Source of the DNA: Ruegeria atlantica
GTDB taxonomy: Bacteria; Pseudomonadota; Alphaproteobacteria; Rhodobacterales; Rhodobacteraceae
DNA: 64,000 bases
NCBI RefSeq assembly: GCF_013032505.1
Contig: NZ_WQCG01000002.1
Coordinates: 496,001-560,000 of the forward strand
Reading direction: 5' to 3'
Under the pieces are notes generated by a model. That model saw only the letters and a program-made list of their open reading frames with translations. It did no database searches and was not told the origin of the DNA. Of the stretch, positions 9,601 to 18,309 are shown piece by piece (within the stretch, counting starts at the first letter, position 1; each line of letters begins with the position of its first letter). A program made the translations under genes and the position numbers.

Positions 9601-9796
9601 CATAGGTGGAGGAGCATTTTGGCCACCATTCGCCGTGGCCATCGCCGGAGGCGTACTGTTGTCGACTGTCGTATCTTTCTATTTCACCCCGCCCGTGTTC
9701 GCGTTGGTGTATCGTAGAAAGCTCGGCAAACCGTTCGAGGCAAACAACCAACCTTCCCAGCCTCGAGAAGCAATTGTCGCGCTTGTGGCAGAATAA
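6653..9796 (+). CDS. RND-family efflux transporter permease (AcrB-like)
   Basis: A 1047-residue inner-membrane proton-driven exporter of normal RND length, with the two-fold repeat of one membrane helix, a large periplasmic loop and further helices. N-terminal METLTFRHPRLVALIILVLV is the first helix and the porter domain begins near FPGADPERVEALVT. The fourth-helix proton-relay motif reads LLVDAAIVMTDE around residue 401: the first Asp is present, but the second, normally Asp in AcrB, is Ala402, a change found in some divergent RND subfamilies. It forms an operon with the adaptor gene and is probably repressed by the divergent TetR protein. Substrates are unknown. Confidence 0.9.
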   Translation: METLTFRHPRLVALIILVLVSAGLSSFLSLGRQEDPTITNLFATVTTQFPGADPERVEALVTAEIEEELRKIAEVDEISSVSRSGVSVVSVELLETLDQATIEQVWAEARDAVEDARQNFPEGVLPPEFDAEGIAAYSAVIAVAAEDPDFPLTLLSRHAEALGDRLRAIPATRAVDYFGQPEEEVLVSVDMDKAAALGLGAAEISQRIAEADGKVKSGRLQSDVDLTIGVSGEIETLDRVRSIVLRENADGAVVQLRDIASVDRGAREPQSSIAFANGKPSVLIGVLAQDGVQIDRWTGFLREELEAGAASVPLGMQEILLFDQSQYTTDRLSEVGINMAIGVALVVAVLFVTLGVRAAAIVALVLPVVSLATLATMNMIGLPIHQMSVTGLIVALGLLVDAAIVMTDEIRRRLQDGMERLAAVRDAVRRLAAPLLASTVTTALAFTPMILLPGPAGDFVGAIAIAVVLMLVWSLVVALTVTPAIAGWLLSDRPDAGMLSCGISIPPLARMFEASIRLSVANPVRSIALALVLPVLGFAAFPTLTAQFFPGVDRNQFYIEVDMPGGTSISTTETTARQIDEMLLADDGVKSVYWTVGESGPAFYYNIVGNRSREPGFAQAMITTDTADDAARLVGALQSRLDIDFPDAQIIVRNLVQGPPVAAPVEVKIQGQDITVLRNLGDEVRSVMANLDLVTQARASVNGGNPQIRFEIDEVKARLLGLDVSDIAGQLDTALVGITGGSLIEGTEQLPVRVRLGDEVRSDLSAIVSMPILLPDAAAISASGVFPTVPLSELARPVIEPAESVITRTDGVRENTIQAFIVPGVLPEEALQDVLEALDASGFLLPQGYSMSLGGDSDARSNTVGNLLASVGLIVTLSIATIVLTFNSFRLTLVTLVVCVLSAGLSMLSLAVMQFPFGITAIIGVIGSIGVSINAAIIILTGLQQDVDASQGDRAAMARVVTGSSRHIISTTVTTFGGFLPLIIGGGAFWPPFAVAIAGGVLLSTVVSFYFTPPVFALVYRRKLGKPFEANNQPSQPREAIVALVAE

Positions 9797-10071
9797 CGAT
9801 TGAGACTACTTATCCTTGCGGGTTGGTGTGTTTCTAAACCGTCGATTTTCGAAGCAACGTTCATGTTCTGCCTTGGGCCGCAAGCCGGACTCTGCAAAGT
9901 CTGGTTCCTGCGCATTGGTGTCATTGGGGCATCGAGCAGCGTCGGTCAAAGTGGGCTCGATGCGGAGGTTTGCCAAAAAGATCGCGAATGACCTCTATGC
10001 GGACAAAGCAACCGTTTGCTGCTGTTTAAACCAAACTACGGCTCCGCGGCCTTTTCGGCCTGGCATTGCTG

Positions 10072-10740
10072 TTAGCCAGCAGAATGAACAAACAGCAGCG
10101 AAATCGACCCCACAAGGATCAGACTCAGCGCCCATATTACGTCCAGATTGAACCACCCTTTCGAGAGGAATCTCAGGCCCAGCCAGTGATACACTCCGAA
10201 GGCAAGCAACCCGCCTGAGATTGTCATGGCCAGCGTGTGGGCCAAGGCAACACCAACAGCGATTTTGGCGTTTCCGGTCATCAGATCAGCCGCCGCTGCG
10301 TGTCCTGGGTCCGTAGCGATCGTGCGACAGATGCCCAAATATATAGGAACCAACATCAGCCCTGCTCCGTGCGCCATCGCTGCCAAAAATGACCAGAGCG
10401 CCAGCCGCGACGGAGGTACTCGCGCAAGGATCCGCGGGTGACGCCGGTTGAGCAACAGATAGACGCCCAATCCGATCACGAGACAGGCCGCGAAGATTTG
10501 AATCTCACGCTGCCATTCGGCTAGAAACAGCAGCGCAGTAAAGGGAAACAGAATGGCGCCCATCGCCACGAGATGCCCGGCCGCCAGCGCGATCAACGCC
10601 CGGAACAGGCTGTTGCGGTTTTTGTCCATCAGCGCCGCAGACACTGCCAGGGGCCAACCCATACCCGGATTGACCCCGTGATAGATGCCCGAGGCGACAA
10701 CAGCCCACCACAGGGCTGTTGCCGTGTCTAATCCGTCCAC
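10072..10740 (-). CDS. Small polytopic membrane protein, HupE/UreJ/NicO-like
   Basis: A 222-residue membrane protein with about six hydrophobic helices. Helix 1 contains VASGIYHGVNPGMGWPLA (15-32), with a His-Gly and Asn-Pro-Gly-Met pattern like that of HupE/UreJ and NicO-type metal permeases; AAGHLVAMG and AAMAHGAG add further membrane histidines. It starts 3 bases after the stop of the methanethiol-oxidase-like gene and is surely co-transcribed. Because that oxidase family needs copper, a metal-supply role is attractive but inferred. A sulfur-compound exporter or a structural role are alternatives. Confidence 0.7.
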   Translation of the reverse strand: MDGLDTATALWWAVVASGIYHGVNPGMGWPLAVSAALMDKNRNSLFRALIALAAGHLVAMGAILFPFTALLFLAEWQREIQIFAACLVIGLGVYLLLNRRHPRILARVPPSRLALWSFLAAMAHGAGLMLVPIYLGICRTIATDPGHAAAADLMTGNAKIAVGVALAHTLAMTISGGLLAFGVYHWLGLRFLSKGWFNLDVIWALSLILVGSISLLFVHSAG

Positions 10741-10743
10741 GCT

Positions 10744-12144
10744 TCAGACAGACGGGTAACAGAAGCTATCTGTTGAGCAGTCTCCGCCTTCGAGGCGGAT
10801 CTGGTGGCTGCGATAGCCTTTGGGGAACTCGACATAGAAATCCTTGTCCAGTTCCAGACCACCGTTTTCCCCGACATTGGCCATGACCATTTGCCCGCCC
10901 TCATGGTCCGGGTAGAACTGATCGTCCCACGTTGAATAGAGCGAGTTAGTCCAGTAGACCCGTTTGCCGTCCCGGCTGATCTCAACCATCTGGGGGCCGT
11001 AAACAAAATCCTTGCCGTTCGGGTGTTTCGCGCCGCGCGCAATCCCACCAAGCTCGACCTTGCCGGTCAGCTTGGGGTTCATCGGGTCAGAGACATCATA
11101 CTGGTGCATTTCACCCTGACCCCAACAGGCGACGTAGAGGTACTTGTCGTCCAGGCTCAGGTCGATGTCGGTGACCAATGGGGGTACGGCCTCAAATCCC
11201 TGCAACAGAGGCGGAAGGTTCTCGGCCTTCTCAGGTCGCGGATCAATCGTGATCGTCTTTTTAGCCTCGAAAGTTCCGTCATCCTTCTGCCACCACGTAA
11301 AAATTGCGCCCTGCAGGTTTGTTGTATCCACGACAACACCGCAAAAACCATAATCCTTTGCCGGATCATGAGCAGGTCGGATCTCCAAAGCCATCTGGTG
11401 GTTCTCTCCCAGATCAATGGTTTGGACGTTGCGGCGTTCGCGCAGGTTCCAAAAATGGATCTTGTGACCGTATTTGTTGGACAGCAGATCCTCGGCCACG
11501 ATCCCGTTTTCAAACTGTGGCGGCAGCCCCCATTCGGAACTCACCATGTAGTCGCGCGGAAGGTTCCACCAGAAATCATAATGCTTGTCCTGTTCACCTC
11601 GGTCCATCTCGTAGCGGCCAAGGATATCAAACGTTTCGCAGTCCATGATGAAAATGCCCGGAGGGCCATCCGTGCCATCGGCACCGCCGCCCCCGAGTGT
11701 CGAAACATAAATCCCTTCGGGACCGCAGTGGATAGTGTGCGGGCGGGAATAACCAGTTTTGGCGAACACCTCTTCGGGTTCGATGATTTTGTGAATCTTC
11801 GCCTTCAGGGGTTCCTTAACGTCGATCACGTAGATGCGCGAGGACCGGATACCCGGTACGATCAGGTACCTGCGTTCCAGAAAGGCATGCCCGGTCAGGG
11901 GCGAAAGCGCAGAAGAGCACGCGTTCCAGCCAAAGTGGTGAAACTCGTCACCCTTGTTGGGCATGATAAGCTGATGGACGATCTGACTGTAGGTCTTCGA
12001 TTTCGGGTCAACATCCACAACGGCCAGGCCATCCGGCTGTGAGCCGTCCGGACTGAGCATCAATGTAAAGGCAAGCGTTTCCGCCGGTGCCTCCATGGCA
12101 AGTTTCGGAGTTGCGTGAAAAGTCGGGTCAGGTCTCAGGTTCAT
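10744..12144 (-). CDS. mtoX: Methanethiol oxidase / selenium-binding protein SBP56 family
   Basis: A 466-residue beta-propeller protein of the SBP56 family. Family members oxidise methanethiol to formaldehyde, hydrogen sulfide and hydrogen peroxide, with copper reported as cofactor in bacteria. Recognisable stretches are DEFHHFGWNACSSAL near residue 70, SRPHTIHCGPEGIYVSTLGG, WWNLPRDYMVSSEWG and GPQMVEISRDGKRVYWTNS. No signal peptide is visible: the protein begins MNLRPDPTFHATP, whereas characterised bacterial MtoX is exported. The start is well supported by GGGAGGAG upstream. A membrane-protein gene follows in the same transcript. Methanethiol from DMSP demethylation would be a fitting substrate in a marine bacterium. 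Confidence 0.85.
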   Translation of the reverse strand: MNLRPDPTFHATPKLAMEAPAETLAFTLMLSPDGSQPDGLAVVDVDPKSKTYSQIVHQLIMPNKGDEFHHFGWNACSSALSPLTGHAFLERRYLIVPGIRSSRIYVIDVKEPLKAKIHKIIEPEEVFAKTGYSRPHTIHCGPEGIYVSTLGGGGADGTDGPPGIFIMDCETFDILGRYEMDRGEQDKHYDFWWNLPRDYMVSSEWGLPPQFENGIVAEDLLSNKYGHKIHFWNLRERRNVQTIDLGENHQMALEIRPAHDPAKDYGFCGVVVDTTNLQGAIFTWWQKDDGTFEAKKTITIDPRPEKAENLPPLLQGFEAVPPLVTDIDLSLDDKYLYVACWGQGEMHQYDVSDPMNPKLTGKVELGGIARGAKHPNGKDFVYGPQMVEISRDGKRVYWTNSLYSTWDDQFYPDHEGGQMVMANVGENGGLELDKDFYVEFPKGYRSHQIRLEGGDCSTDSFCYPSV

Positions 12145-12438
12145 AGCTGGCTCCTCCCAGGCCGCGGGCGCCAGATCTAAATCAAGTTTTGTCTGGTATC
12201 GCCCAGAACTGAGAATGGCACATATTCAAGATTCGCGAAAACGCGCCAAACTCAGGCACTTGAATTTACCGTTTTGCATCGGCTCTTCTAATGACCGAAA
12301 CGGGCTCAATGCAGTCATTCGTTGCAACTTGCTTAAACGTCTACTTTGCGGACAAACCAGACAATAAACAAACAATGCCAAATGCCTGGTTCTGGGAATT
12401 TTTCGTCAATCGCGCCCAGAGGTGTCCCACCAATGCGG
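12145..12438. other. Intergenic stretch with a degenerate repeat fragment
   Basis: Bases 12295-12330 (CCGAAACGGGCTCAATGCAG onward) match 23895-23930 at most positions, so this is a partial copy of a repeat family seen elsewhere in the window. No gene is supported here. Confidence 0.4.
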
Positions 12439-13746
12439 TTACACAAAGCTGTTCACGTAATTCTCAAGTATTTCCTGTCGGCCTGATTTCGGATCGGGAT
12501 TTATCCCATCACGTAAAACTCGGGCGGAAATTTCTTCCAGGCTGTTGCCCAACATGGACGCTGCATCTGGTGTATTCCAACCTGAATACCGTTCCGTCAG
12601 TGAGTCCTCCAACCCCCCATCTTCAATCATAGCGGCCGCTGCTTTCAAACCGCGGGCGCATATATCCATTCCACCAATATGAGCCGCCACCAGATCGACA
12701 GCGTCAATCGATTGACGGCGAATTTTGGCGTCGAAATTTGTGCCGCCGGTGATAAAACCACCAGCTTTCAGGATGTAATAGTAAGCTAGGGCAACTTCCG
12801 GTGTATTGTTCGGGAACTGGTCTGTATCCCATCCGGATTGGTAGTCGTTGCGGTTCATATCAATCGAACCCAGCATCCCTTCAGCAGCCGCAACCGCAAT
12901 TTCATGCTCAAAGCTATGCCCGGCAAGGATCGCGTGGCCCTGCTCGAGATTTAGTTTCACTTCGTTCTCCAACCCATACTTCCTGAGAAAACCGATGCAA
13001 GTAGCTGCGTCATAGTCGTATTGGTGCTTGGAAGGCTCCTGAGGTTTCGGCTCCACAAGAATGGCGCCCTTGAACCCGATCTTGTGTTTGTACTCTACGA
13101 CCATGTTCAGGAAACGGCCCATGTGATCCAATTCGGTTTTCAAGTCCGTGTTCAGAAGAGTTTCGTAGCCCTCACGACCACCCCACAAAACATAGTTTTC
13201 GCCGCCTAGTTTGTGAGTTGCATCCATGCAGGATTTTACTGTCGCTGCCGCGAATGCAAAAACGTCGGGATCAGGATTAGTACTGGCGCCAGACATCCAG
13301 CGACGATGGCTGAACATATTAGCCGTACCCCAAAGCAACTTGGTTCCAGACACCTGCATCTTTTCGCCGATGTAATCAGTGATTTCTTCCAGAGTTCTTA
13401 AGTTATCAGCAAAATTGCCCTGTTCGGGCCGGATGTCAGCGTCGTGCCAGCAAAAGAAGGGCTGGCCCAGAATCTCGAACAATTCGAACGCAATATCCGC
13501 TTTCAGGCGGGCACGATCCATCTCATCCTGTGGATGCCACGGACGATCAAATGTCGGACCGCCAAACGGATCCCCACCCTCCCACGCGAAGGAATGCCAC
13601 CATGCCACTGCAAATCGCAGATGGTCTTCCATACGCTTGCCCATAACGATCTCGTCCGGGTCGTAGTGACGAAAGGCCAACGGGTTCTTGCTGTCCACGC
13701 CTTCAAACTGGACCTTCTCGATCCCTTCAAAAAATCCACTTGGCAT
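12439..13746 (-). CDS. xylA: Xylose isomerase
   Basis: A 435-residue metal-dependent isomerase that converts D-xylose to D-xylulose in the cytoplasm, of class II length. Signature stretches are [11 protein letters not shown] (catalytic His-Asp), [50 protein letters not shown] and [14 protein letters not shown], together covering the two-metal site. It starts 9 bases after the xylG stop and is the last gene of the xylF-xylH-xylG-xylA transcript, so it shares control by the ROK regulator. Its product feeds xylulokinase, encoded in the separate xylB operon. Confidence 0.97.
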   Translation of the reverse strand: MPSGFFEGIEKVQFEGVDSKNPLAFRHYDPDEIVMGKRMEDHLRFAVAWWHSFAWEGGDPFGGPTFDRPWHPQDEMDRARLKADIAFELFEILGQPFFCWHDADIRPEQGNFADNLRTLEEITDYIGEKMQVSGTKLLWGTANMFSHRRWMSGASTNPDPDVFAFAAATVKSCMDATHKLGGENYVLWGGREGYETLLNTDLKTELDHMGRFLNMVVEYKHKIGFKGAILVEPKPQEPSKHQYDYDAATCIGFLRKYGLENEVKLNLEQGHAILAGHSFEHEIAVAAAEGMLGSIDMNRNDYQSGWDTDQFPNNTPEVALAYYYILKAGGFITGGTNFDAKIRRQSIDAVDLVAAHIGGMDICARGLKAAAAMIEDGGLEDSLTERYSGWNTPDAASMLGNSLEEISARVLRDGINPDPKSGRQEILENYVNSFV

Positions 13747-13755
13747 TTCTGCCCC

Positions 13756-14562
13756 CTACTCTGCTTTTTGTGCTGGCTGCTTGCCGAGAATGATCATCGA
13801 CAAAAGATCGTCATCAGTGACATCTGCGATATCGACCGTCCCAACCAGTTTTCCGTTCTTCATGACCGAGGCGCGGTCGCACAGTTCCATGACGGCATGC
13901 ACGTCGTGATCGATCAGAAATATCCCGATGCCCTGCGCCTTTAGCTGGTGGATCAGATCCGCCACCATCTGAGTTTCATGCGGCCCAAGCGCTGCTGTCG
14001 GCTCATCCATGATCAGAATACGTGCGTTGAAGTAGACAGCCCGAGCGATAGCCACTGATTGTCTTTGCCCGCCCGACAAGGCGGAAACCGGGTCATTGAA
14101 CTTCTGAAAGTTCGGGTTGAGCTGAGCCATGATCTTTCGGCACTCGGCCTCCATCGCTGCGTCGTTGACCAAACCAAAAGGCGTCGTCATCTCGCGCCCC
14201 AGGAACAGGTTCGATGTCGCGTCCAGATTGTCGGCCAAGGCGAGCGTTTGATATATCGTTTCGATGTTATTCGCCCGGGCGTCACGGGGATTGCCAATCT
14301 CGACTGGCTTGCCATCAATCAGAATCTCACCGTGATCCATCTGATAGGCGCCGGACAGAACCTTGATCAGAGTGGACTTCCCGGCCCCATTATGGCCAAG
14401 CAGGCCAACGACTTCACCCGGATAGAGATCGACCGACACATGGTCGACGGCCTTGATCCCGCCGAAGGAAATCGAAATATCGCGCATCTCGACCAATGGC
14501 GGCGCGCCCGAACCGCGTCCGGAGTTGGGAGGTGCTTTTTGCGTGTCCTGAGCTTGCATCAC
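13756..14562 (-). CDS. xylG: Xylose ABC transporter ATP-binding protein, single-domain
   Basis: A 268-residue ATPase that powers sugar import. It shows Walker [15 protein letters not shown]-loop [12 protein letters not shown], signature [15 protein letters not shown], Walker [14 protein letters not shown] and the switch His in [12 protein letters not shown]. Classical XylG is a tandem protein of about 500 residues with two ATPase domains; this one has a single domain and would work as a homodimer, as in the alphaproteobacterial sugar importers with short ATPases. Its start overlaps the end of xylH by 4 bases and xylA follows 9 bases on. Confidence 0.93.
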   Translation of the reverse strand: MMQAQDTQKAPPNSGRGSGAPPLVEMRDISISFGGIKAVDHVSVDLYPGEVVGLLGHNGAGKSTLIKVLSGAYQMDHGEILIDGKPVEIGNPRDARANNIETIYQTLALADNLDATSNLFLGREMTTPFGLVNDAAMEAECRKIMAQLNPNFQKFNDPVSALSGGQRQSVAIARAVYFNARILIMDEPTAALGPHETQMVADLIHQLKAQGIGIFLIDHDVHAVMELCDRASVMKNGKLVGTVDIADVTDDDLLSMIILGKQPAQKAE

Positions 14563-15857
14563 TTAGCCCCCAGTCGCTTGCGGTAGACGATGTCGATATA
14601 GACGGCCAGCACGAGAACGCTGCCGACGACGATGTTCTGAAACGGCGCATCAACGCCAACCATTGCCATGCCCGATTGCAGGGCCTGCATGATCAATGCG
14701 CCAAGGATAGCGCCATAGATGGTACCGATACCGCCCGACAATGCGGTTCCTCCGATCACTGCAGCGGCTATGACCCGAAGTTCGTCGAGCGTACCAATGT
14801 CGTTAGAGTGATTTGCCAAGCGGGCCGAGGCGACGACCGCGGACACGGCGCACAGGAAACCCATTAGTGCAAAAATCTTCACGGTCAGCAGCCGAGTATT
14901 GATACCCGAAAGCTCTGCTGCATCCGGGTTGCCGCCGGTGGCAAAGATGTATCGGCCAAACCGTGTTTTTCGCGCCACAATTGTCAGCGTGACAGCCACG
15001 ATGATCAGGATGAGTACAGAAATAGGTATGCCGTATCCGACGACTAGCCCTTCTGGCATTGTCTCACCGCGCGCTTCGAACATACGTTGCAGCCGGCGCG
15101 TCGGAATGGCGTAACTGTTTACGATGTAAACGTACCCAAGGATAGCAATTGCGATTATCCCGGCCAGAGTGGCCTCGGCCCAAACAGGTTTTACCGGGAA
15201 ACCATGTGACGCTTTTGCACGCCGGCCACTCCACAAAGCCCAGATCGCGATTGCGGTAGCAAACAAGCCGAACAGCCAGCTTGTTGTCGTTCCCAATGTT
15301 CCGTTGGTCCCGCCAAACATCAGAAATGTGCTATCCAGAGGACCAATCGTCTGGCCGCTGGTCAAATACCACGCCACGTTTCGCCAAACCAGAAATCCAC
15401 CAAGCGTAACGATGAACGCTGGTATCGTCAGATAACCGACCATCCAGCCATGAAACGCACCAATCAGCGTGCCGACAAACAGCCCGACTACAATGGTGAT
15501 CGCCCAGGTTGCCGGATTGTTCAAACCCATCCCAAGTATTTGCGGTAAAAGCTCGGTTTGCGTCATTGCCATCACGGCCGAGGTTGTTGCCAGCAGCGCT
15601 CCTACCGACAAGTCGATATGGCGAGTGACGATAATGAACACCATTCCGCACGCCATAATGGCCACTGAAACCGTCTGGATGGAGAGATTGAACAGGTTCC
15701 GAGGCGTCAAGAACCGTCCGTCCGTGAAGATGTTGAACCCGATACACAGGATGACAAACGCGCCGATCATTCCCAAAAGCCGCATATCCAGTTCCAATTG
15801 CTGGAACAGGCTGGTTTTCGCTTTTTCAGGTATCGGCTGAGACGAAGTTTCGGTCAT
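14559..15857 (-). CDS. xylH: Xylose ABC transporter permease
   Basis: A 432-residue inner-membrane permease of the BPD_transp_2 (RbsC/XylH) family with about ten to twelve helices. The conserved cytoplasmic coupling region is seen as [17 protein letters not shown], followed by [33 protein letters not shown], a stretch characteristic of sugar permeases of this family. It lies between the binding protein (63-base gap) and the ATPase (4-base overlap). Confidence 0.94.
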   Translation of the reverse strand: MTETSSQPIPEKAKTSLFQQLELDMRLLGMIGAFVILCIGFNIFTDGRFLTPRNLFNLSIQTVSVAIMACGMVFIIVTRHIDLSVGALLATTSAVMAMTQTELLPQILGMGLNNPATWAITIVVGLFVGTLIGAFHGWMVGYLTIPAFIVTLGGFLVWRNVAWYLTSGQTIGPLDSTFLMFGGTNGTLGTTTSWLFGLFATAIAIWALWSGRRAKASHGFPVKPVWAEATLAGIIAIAILGYVYIVNSYAIPTRRLQRMFEARGETMPEGLVVGYGIPISVLILIIVAVTLTIVARKTRFGRYIFATGGNPDAAELSGINTRLLTVKIFALMGFLCAVSAVVASARLANHSNDIGTLDELRVIAAAVIGGTALSGGIGTIYGAILGALIMQALQSGMAMVGVDAPFQNIVVGSVLVLAVYIDIVYRKRLGAK

Positions 15858-15920
15858 TTCCGATCTTTCATATTCAGCATTTGCCCCAGGCCCAGACTAA
15901 GAGGCCCAGGGCTGAGTGGT

Positions 15921-16940
15921 TTAGTTACAAGGGGCAGGTCCGTTTTCAACGCCTTGGCAAAGATCTTCCAGCGGGATCCATCCGGCATCTACAACCACGG
16001 ACAGGTTGTCCTTAGTGATTGGAACAGGCGCTAGGAAAACCGAATTCATCTCGGTCCCACCCGGTGATGTCCAGCTCACAGCACCTTCGACCTCAGCAGG
16101 GCTTGTCCCACCGCTCAAAGCAACAGCAATTTCGCCAGCGGCCTTTCCAAGTTCGCGAGCATCCTTCCAAACCGAAACCGTCTGCGTTCCCAGTGCGACA
16201 CGGTTCAATGCTGCGTGATCGCCGTCCTGACCGGAAACCGGAATGCCTTCCATGCCCTGTGCGGTCAGCGCGGCAACAACACCGCCTGCAGTACCGTCAT
16301 TCGACGCAACGACTGCATCCACGTTGTTCTCGTTCGCGGTCAGGATTTGTTCCATGTTCCGCTGCGCGTTTGCGGGGAGCCAGCCATCCGTGTATGCCTC
16401 ACCAACGATTACAATGTCACCGCTATCGACGGCTGCTCCGATGATCTCTTGCTGACCACCGCGCAGGAAATCTGCGTTCGGATCAGTAGGAGAGCCTTTG
16501 ATCATCACGTAGTTGCCCTTGGGCATGGCCTCAAAGACAGCCCGAGCCTGCATTCTGCCGACTTCCACATTGTCGAAGGTCAGATAGAACGCACGGTCAT
16601 CTTCAATCAGGCGATCATAAGCAATGACCGGAATACCTTCGTCAGCCGCAGCCTGAACAGCCGGTCCGATTGCCTGTGCGTCCTGGGCCAGAATAATAAG
16701 TGCGTCCACGCCCTGGGCGATCAGGCTTTCAATGTCCGATAGCTGCTTTGCGGAAGACGATTGCGCGTCCGCCGAAATGTACTCAGCACCCCCTGCTTCA
16801 AGCGCCGATTTGATGGCCGCTTCGTCTGTTTTCCAACGCTCTTCCTGAAAGTTCGACCAGCTTACGCCGACCACTGGCTCTGCGAATGCGGTCGAAGCCA
16901 ACAAAGTGGCCACAGCCGAAAAGCTGAGAATTCTTTTCAT
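15921..16940 (-). CDS. xylF: Periplasmic xylose-binding protein
   Basis: A 339-residue periplasmic solute-binding protein. A typical signal peptide ([20 protein letters not shown]) precedes a mature start near EPVVGVSW. Ribose/xylose-binding-protein landmarks include [49 protein letters not shown] and [19 protein letters not shown]. It is the first gene of the xylFHGA operon and is divergent from the ROK regulator, with a probable operator between them. Confidence 0.95.
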   Translation of the reverse strand: MKRILSFSAVATLLASTAFAEPVVGVSWSNFQEERWKTDEAAIKSALEAGGAEYISADAQSSSAKQLSDIESLIAQGVDALIILAQDAQAIGPAVQAAADEGIPVIAYDRLIEDDRAFYLTFDNVEVGRMQARAVFEAMPKGNYVMIKGSPTDPNADFLRGGQQEIIGAAVDSGDIVIVGEAYTDGWLPANAQRNMEQILTANENNVDAVVASNDGTAGGVVAALTAQGMEGIPVSGQDGDHAALNRVALGTQTVSVWKDARELGKAAGEIAVALSGGTSPAEVEGAVSWTSPGGTEMNSVFLAPVPITKDNLSVVVDAGWIPLEDLCQGVENGPAPCN

Positions 16941-17002
16941 GATTTCCTCCCATTTGCCGAGCCATCGCTTTTCGATTCGCGGCTCTCACAGATTTGAATA
17001 CC

Positions 17003-17030
17003 ATATTTATTTCAGTCGGTAAAATATTTA
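17003..17030. promoter_or_regulatory. Probable ROK/XylR operator upstream of xylF
   Basis: An AT-rich imperfect inverted repeat with half sites TATTTATTTCA and GTAAAATATTTA around TCGG. It lies between the divergent xylF and regulator genes. Read on the minus strand, it matches the site upstream of xylB (23529-23556) at most positions, which supports one shared regulator. Confidence 0.65.
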
Positions 17031-17091
17031 CTCTACAAGAGGCACTCAAATTCAAATAGATTGGGCCAACAGCAAGATTCGCGAGGACAAA

Positions 17092-18309
17092 ATGCTGAAA
17101 AGCAAAGCCTCTCCGGTTTCTTTGGAACAAAGAAATACGACCCGCCTGCGGGTATTGGAGCACATCAGAGCAAAGGGATCCGTTTCGCGGATCGATATTG
17201 CATCCGCCTTGCAAACCAGCCCTGCGACTGTCACCGCCGCCACGGCTGATCTCATCTCGGCCGGGCTGGTCAAAGAGACTGAAAGCCAGGCACAGTCAAA
17301 GTCGGGGAAGAGAGGCAGACCCAGAGTATTGCTGCAATTGGACGGCCAGATGCACCTTGTGGCCGGCCTCAAGGTGGCTCGGCAAGTAATCTCGGTTATC
17401 TTGGTCGACTTTGAAGGTAACGAAGTCGCATCTCATAAATATGCTCTGGATAAAGCCAGAATGTCGCCGAAAGAATTTGTATCGGCGATCCGCGAAGCTC
17501 TTGAAGAAACCTGCAAACAGGTCGATCGTTCTGTCGCTCATTTGGCAGGTGTTTCTATCGGGGTCGCTGGACTGGTCGATGCAAACAAGAATTTTGTCCA
17601 CTGGTCATCCTCGATTACTGAGAGAAATATTGATTTTAGCCACTTGCTTTCAAATGAGCTCCCCTGCCCCGCATTCGTTGACAACGACGCCAATCTTGTC
17701 GCCAAGGCCGAACAGCTTTTTGGCTTGGGCAAGGGCCTAAAGAATTTCCTCGTCGTTACGATCGAACACGGTGTTGGCCTGGGTATCGTATTGGACGGCA
17801 AACTATACCGTGGAGAACGAGGTTGCGGCGCTGAGTTTGGGCACACCAAAGTGCAACTTGACGGAGCCCTTTGCCAATGCGGTCAACGCGGATGTCTAGA
17901 AGCCTATGTGGGCGACTATGCTTTGATCCGCGAGATGACAGTCACCGGTCATACCAACGACATGGAAACCGTTTCCGACATACATGACCGCGCCAACTCA
18001 GGTGACGACAGAGCTTCATCTGTGCTTGCCCGCGCAGGTCAGATGTTTGGCCTCGGGATTTCCAACCTGATCAACTTGTATGACCCAGAGTGCATTATCG
18101 TCTCGGGGGCACAAATGAGCTTTGAGCATTTGTGTTCCAACGAAGTTATGACCCGCATTCAAAACGGCGTTGTGAATGTCGATGCACCTTTGCCCCAGAT
18201 CAAAGTTCATCACTGGGGTGACTTGATGTGGGCCAAGGGGGCGGCAGCCTATGGAATTGAACAAATCTCAATTCTCAAGGTCAAGGAGTTGACGGCGAAT
18301 GCGTCTTGA
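17092..18309 (+). CDS. xylR: ROK-family transcriptional regulator of xylose genes
   Basis: A 405-residue NagC/XylR-type repressor. An N-terminal winged helix (about 12-65, VSRIDIASALQTSPATVTAATADLI) is followed by a sugar-kinase-like ROK domain with NDANLVAKAEQLFG and the zinc-binding signature GHTKVQLDGALCQCGQRGCLE. The family represses sugar genes until the sugar binds. It is divergent from xylF, and its last codons overlap the start of the FG-GAP gene by 11 bases. Two matching AT-rich inverted repeats in front of xylF and xylB are the likely targets. Confidence 0.92.
   Translation: MLKSKASPVSLEQRNTTRLRVLEHIRAKGSVSRIDIASALQTSPATVTAATADLISAGLVKETESQAQSKSGKRGRPRVLLQLDGQMHLVAGLKVARQVISVILVDFEGNEVASHKYALDKARMSPKEFVSAIREALEETCKQVDRSVAHLAGVSIGVAGLVDANKNFVHWSSSITERNIDFSHLLSNELPCPAFVDNDANLVAKAEQLFGLGKGLKNFLVVTIEHGVGLGIVLDGKLYRGERGCGAEFGHTKVQLDGALCQCGQRGCLEAYVGDYALIREMTVTGHTNDMETVSDIHDRANSGDDRASSVLARAGQMFGLGISNLINLYDPECIIVSGAQMSFEHLCSNEVMTRIQNGVVNVDAPLPQIKVHHWGDLMWAKGAAAYGIEQISILKVKELTANAS

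Noticed and set aside
11023..12042. 339-codon open frame on the plus strand
   Set aside because: Antisense to the methanethiol-oxidase gene; no ribosome-binding site and no domain.
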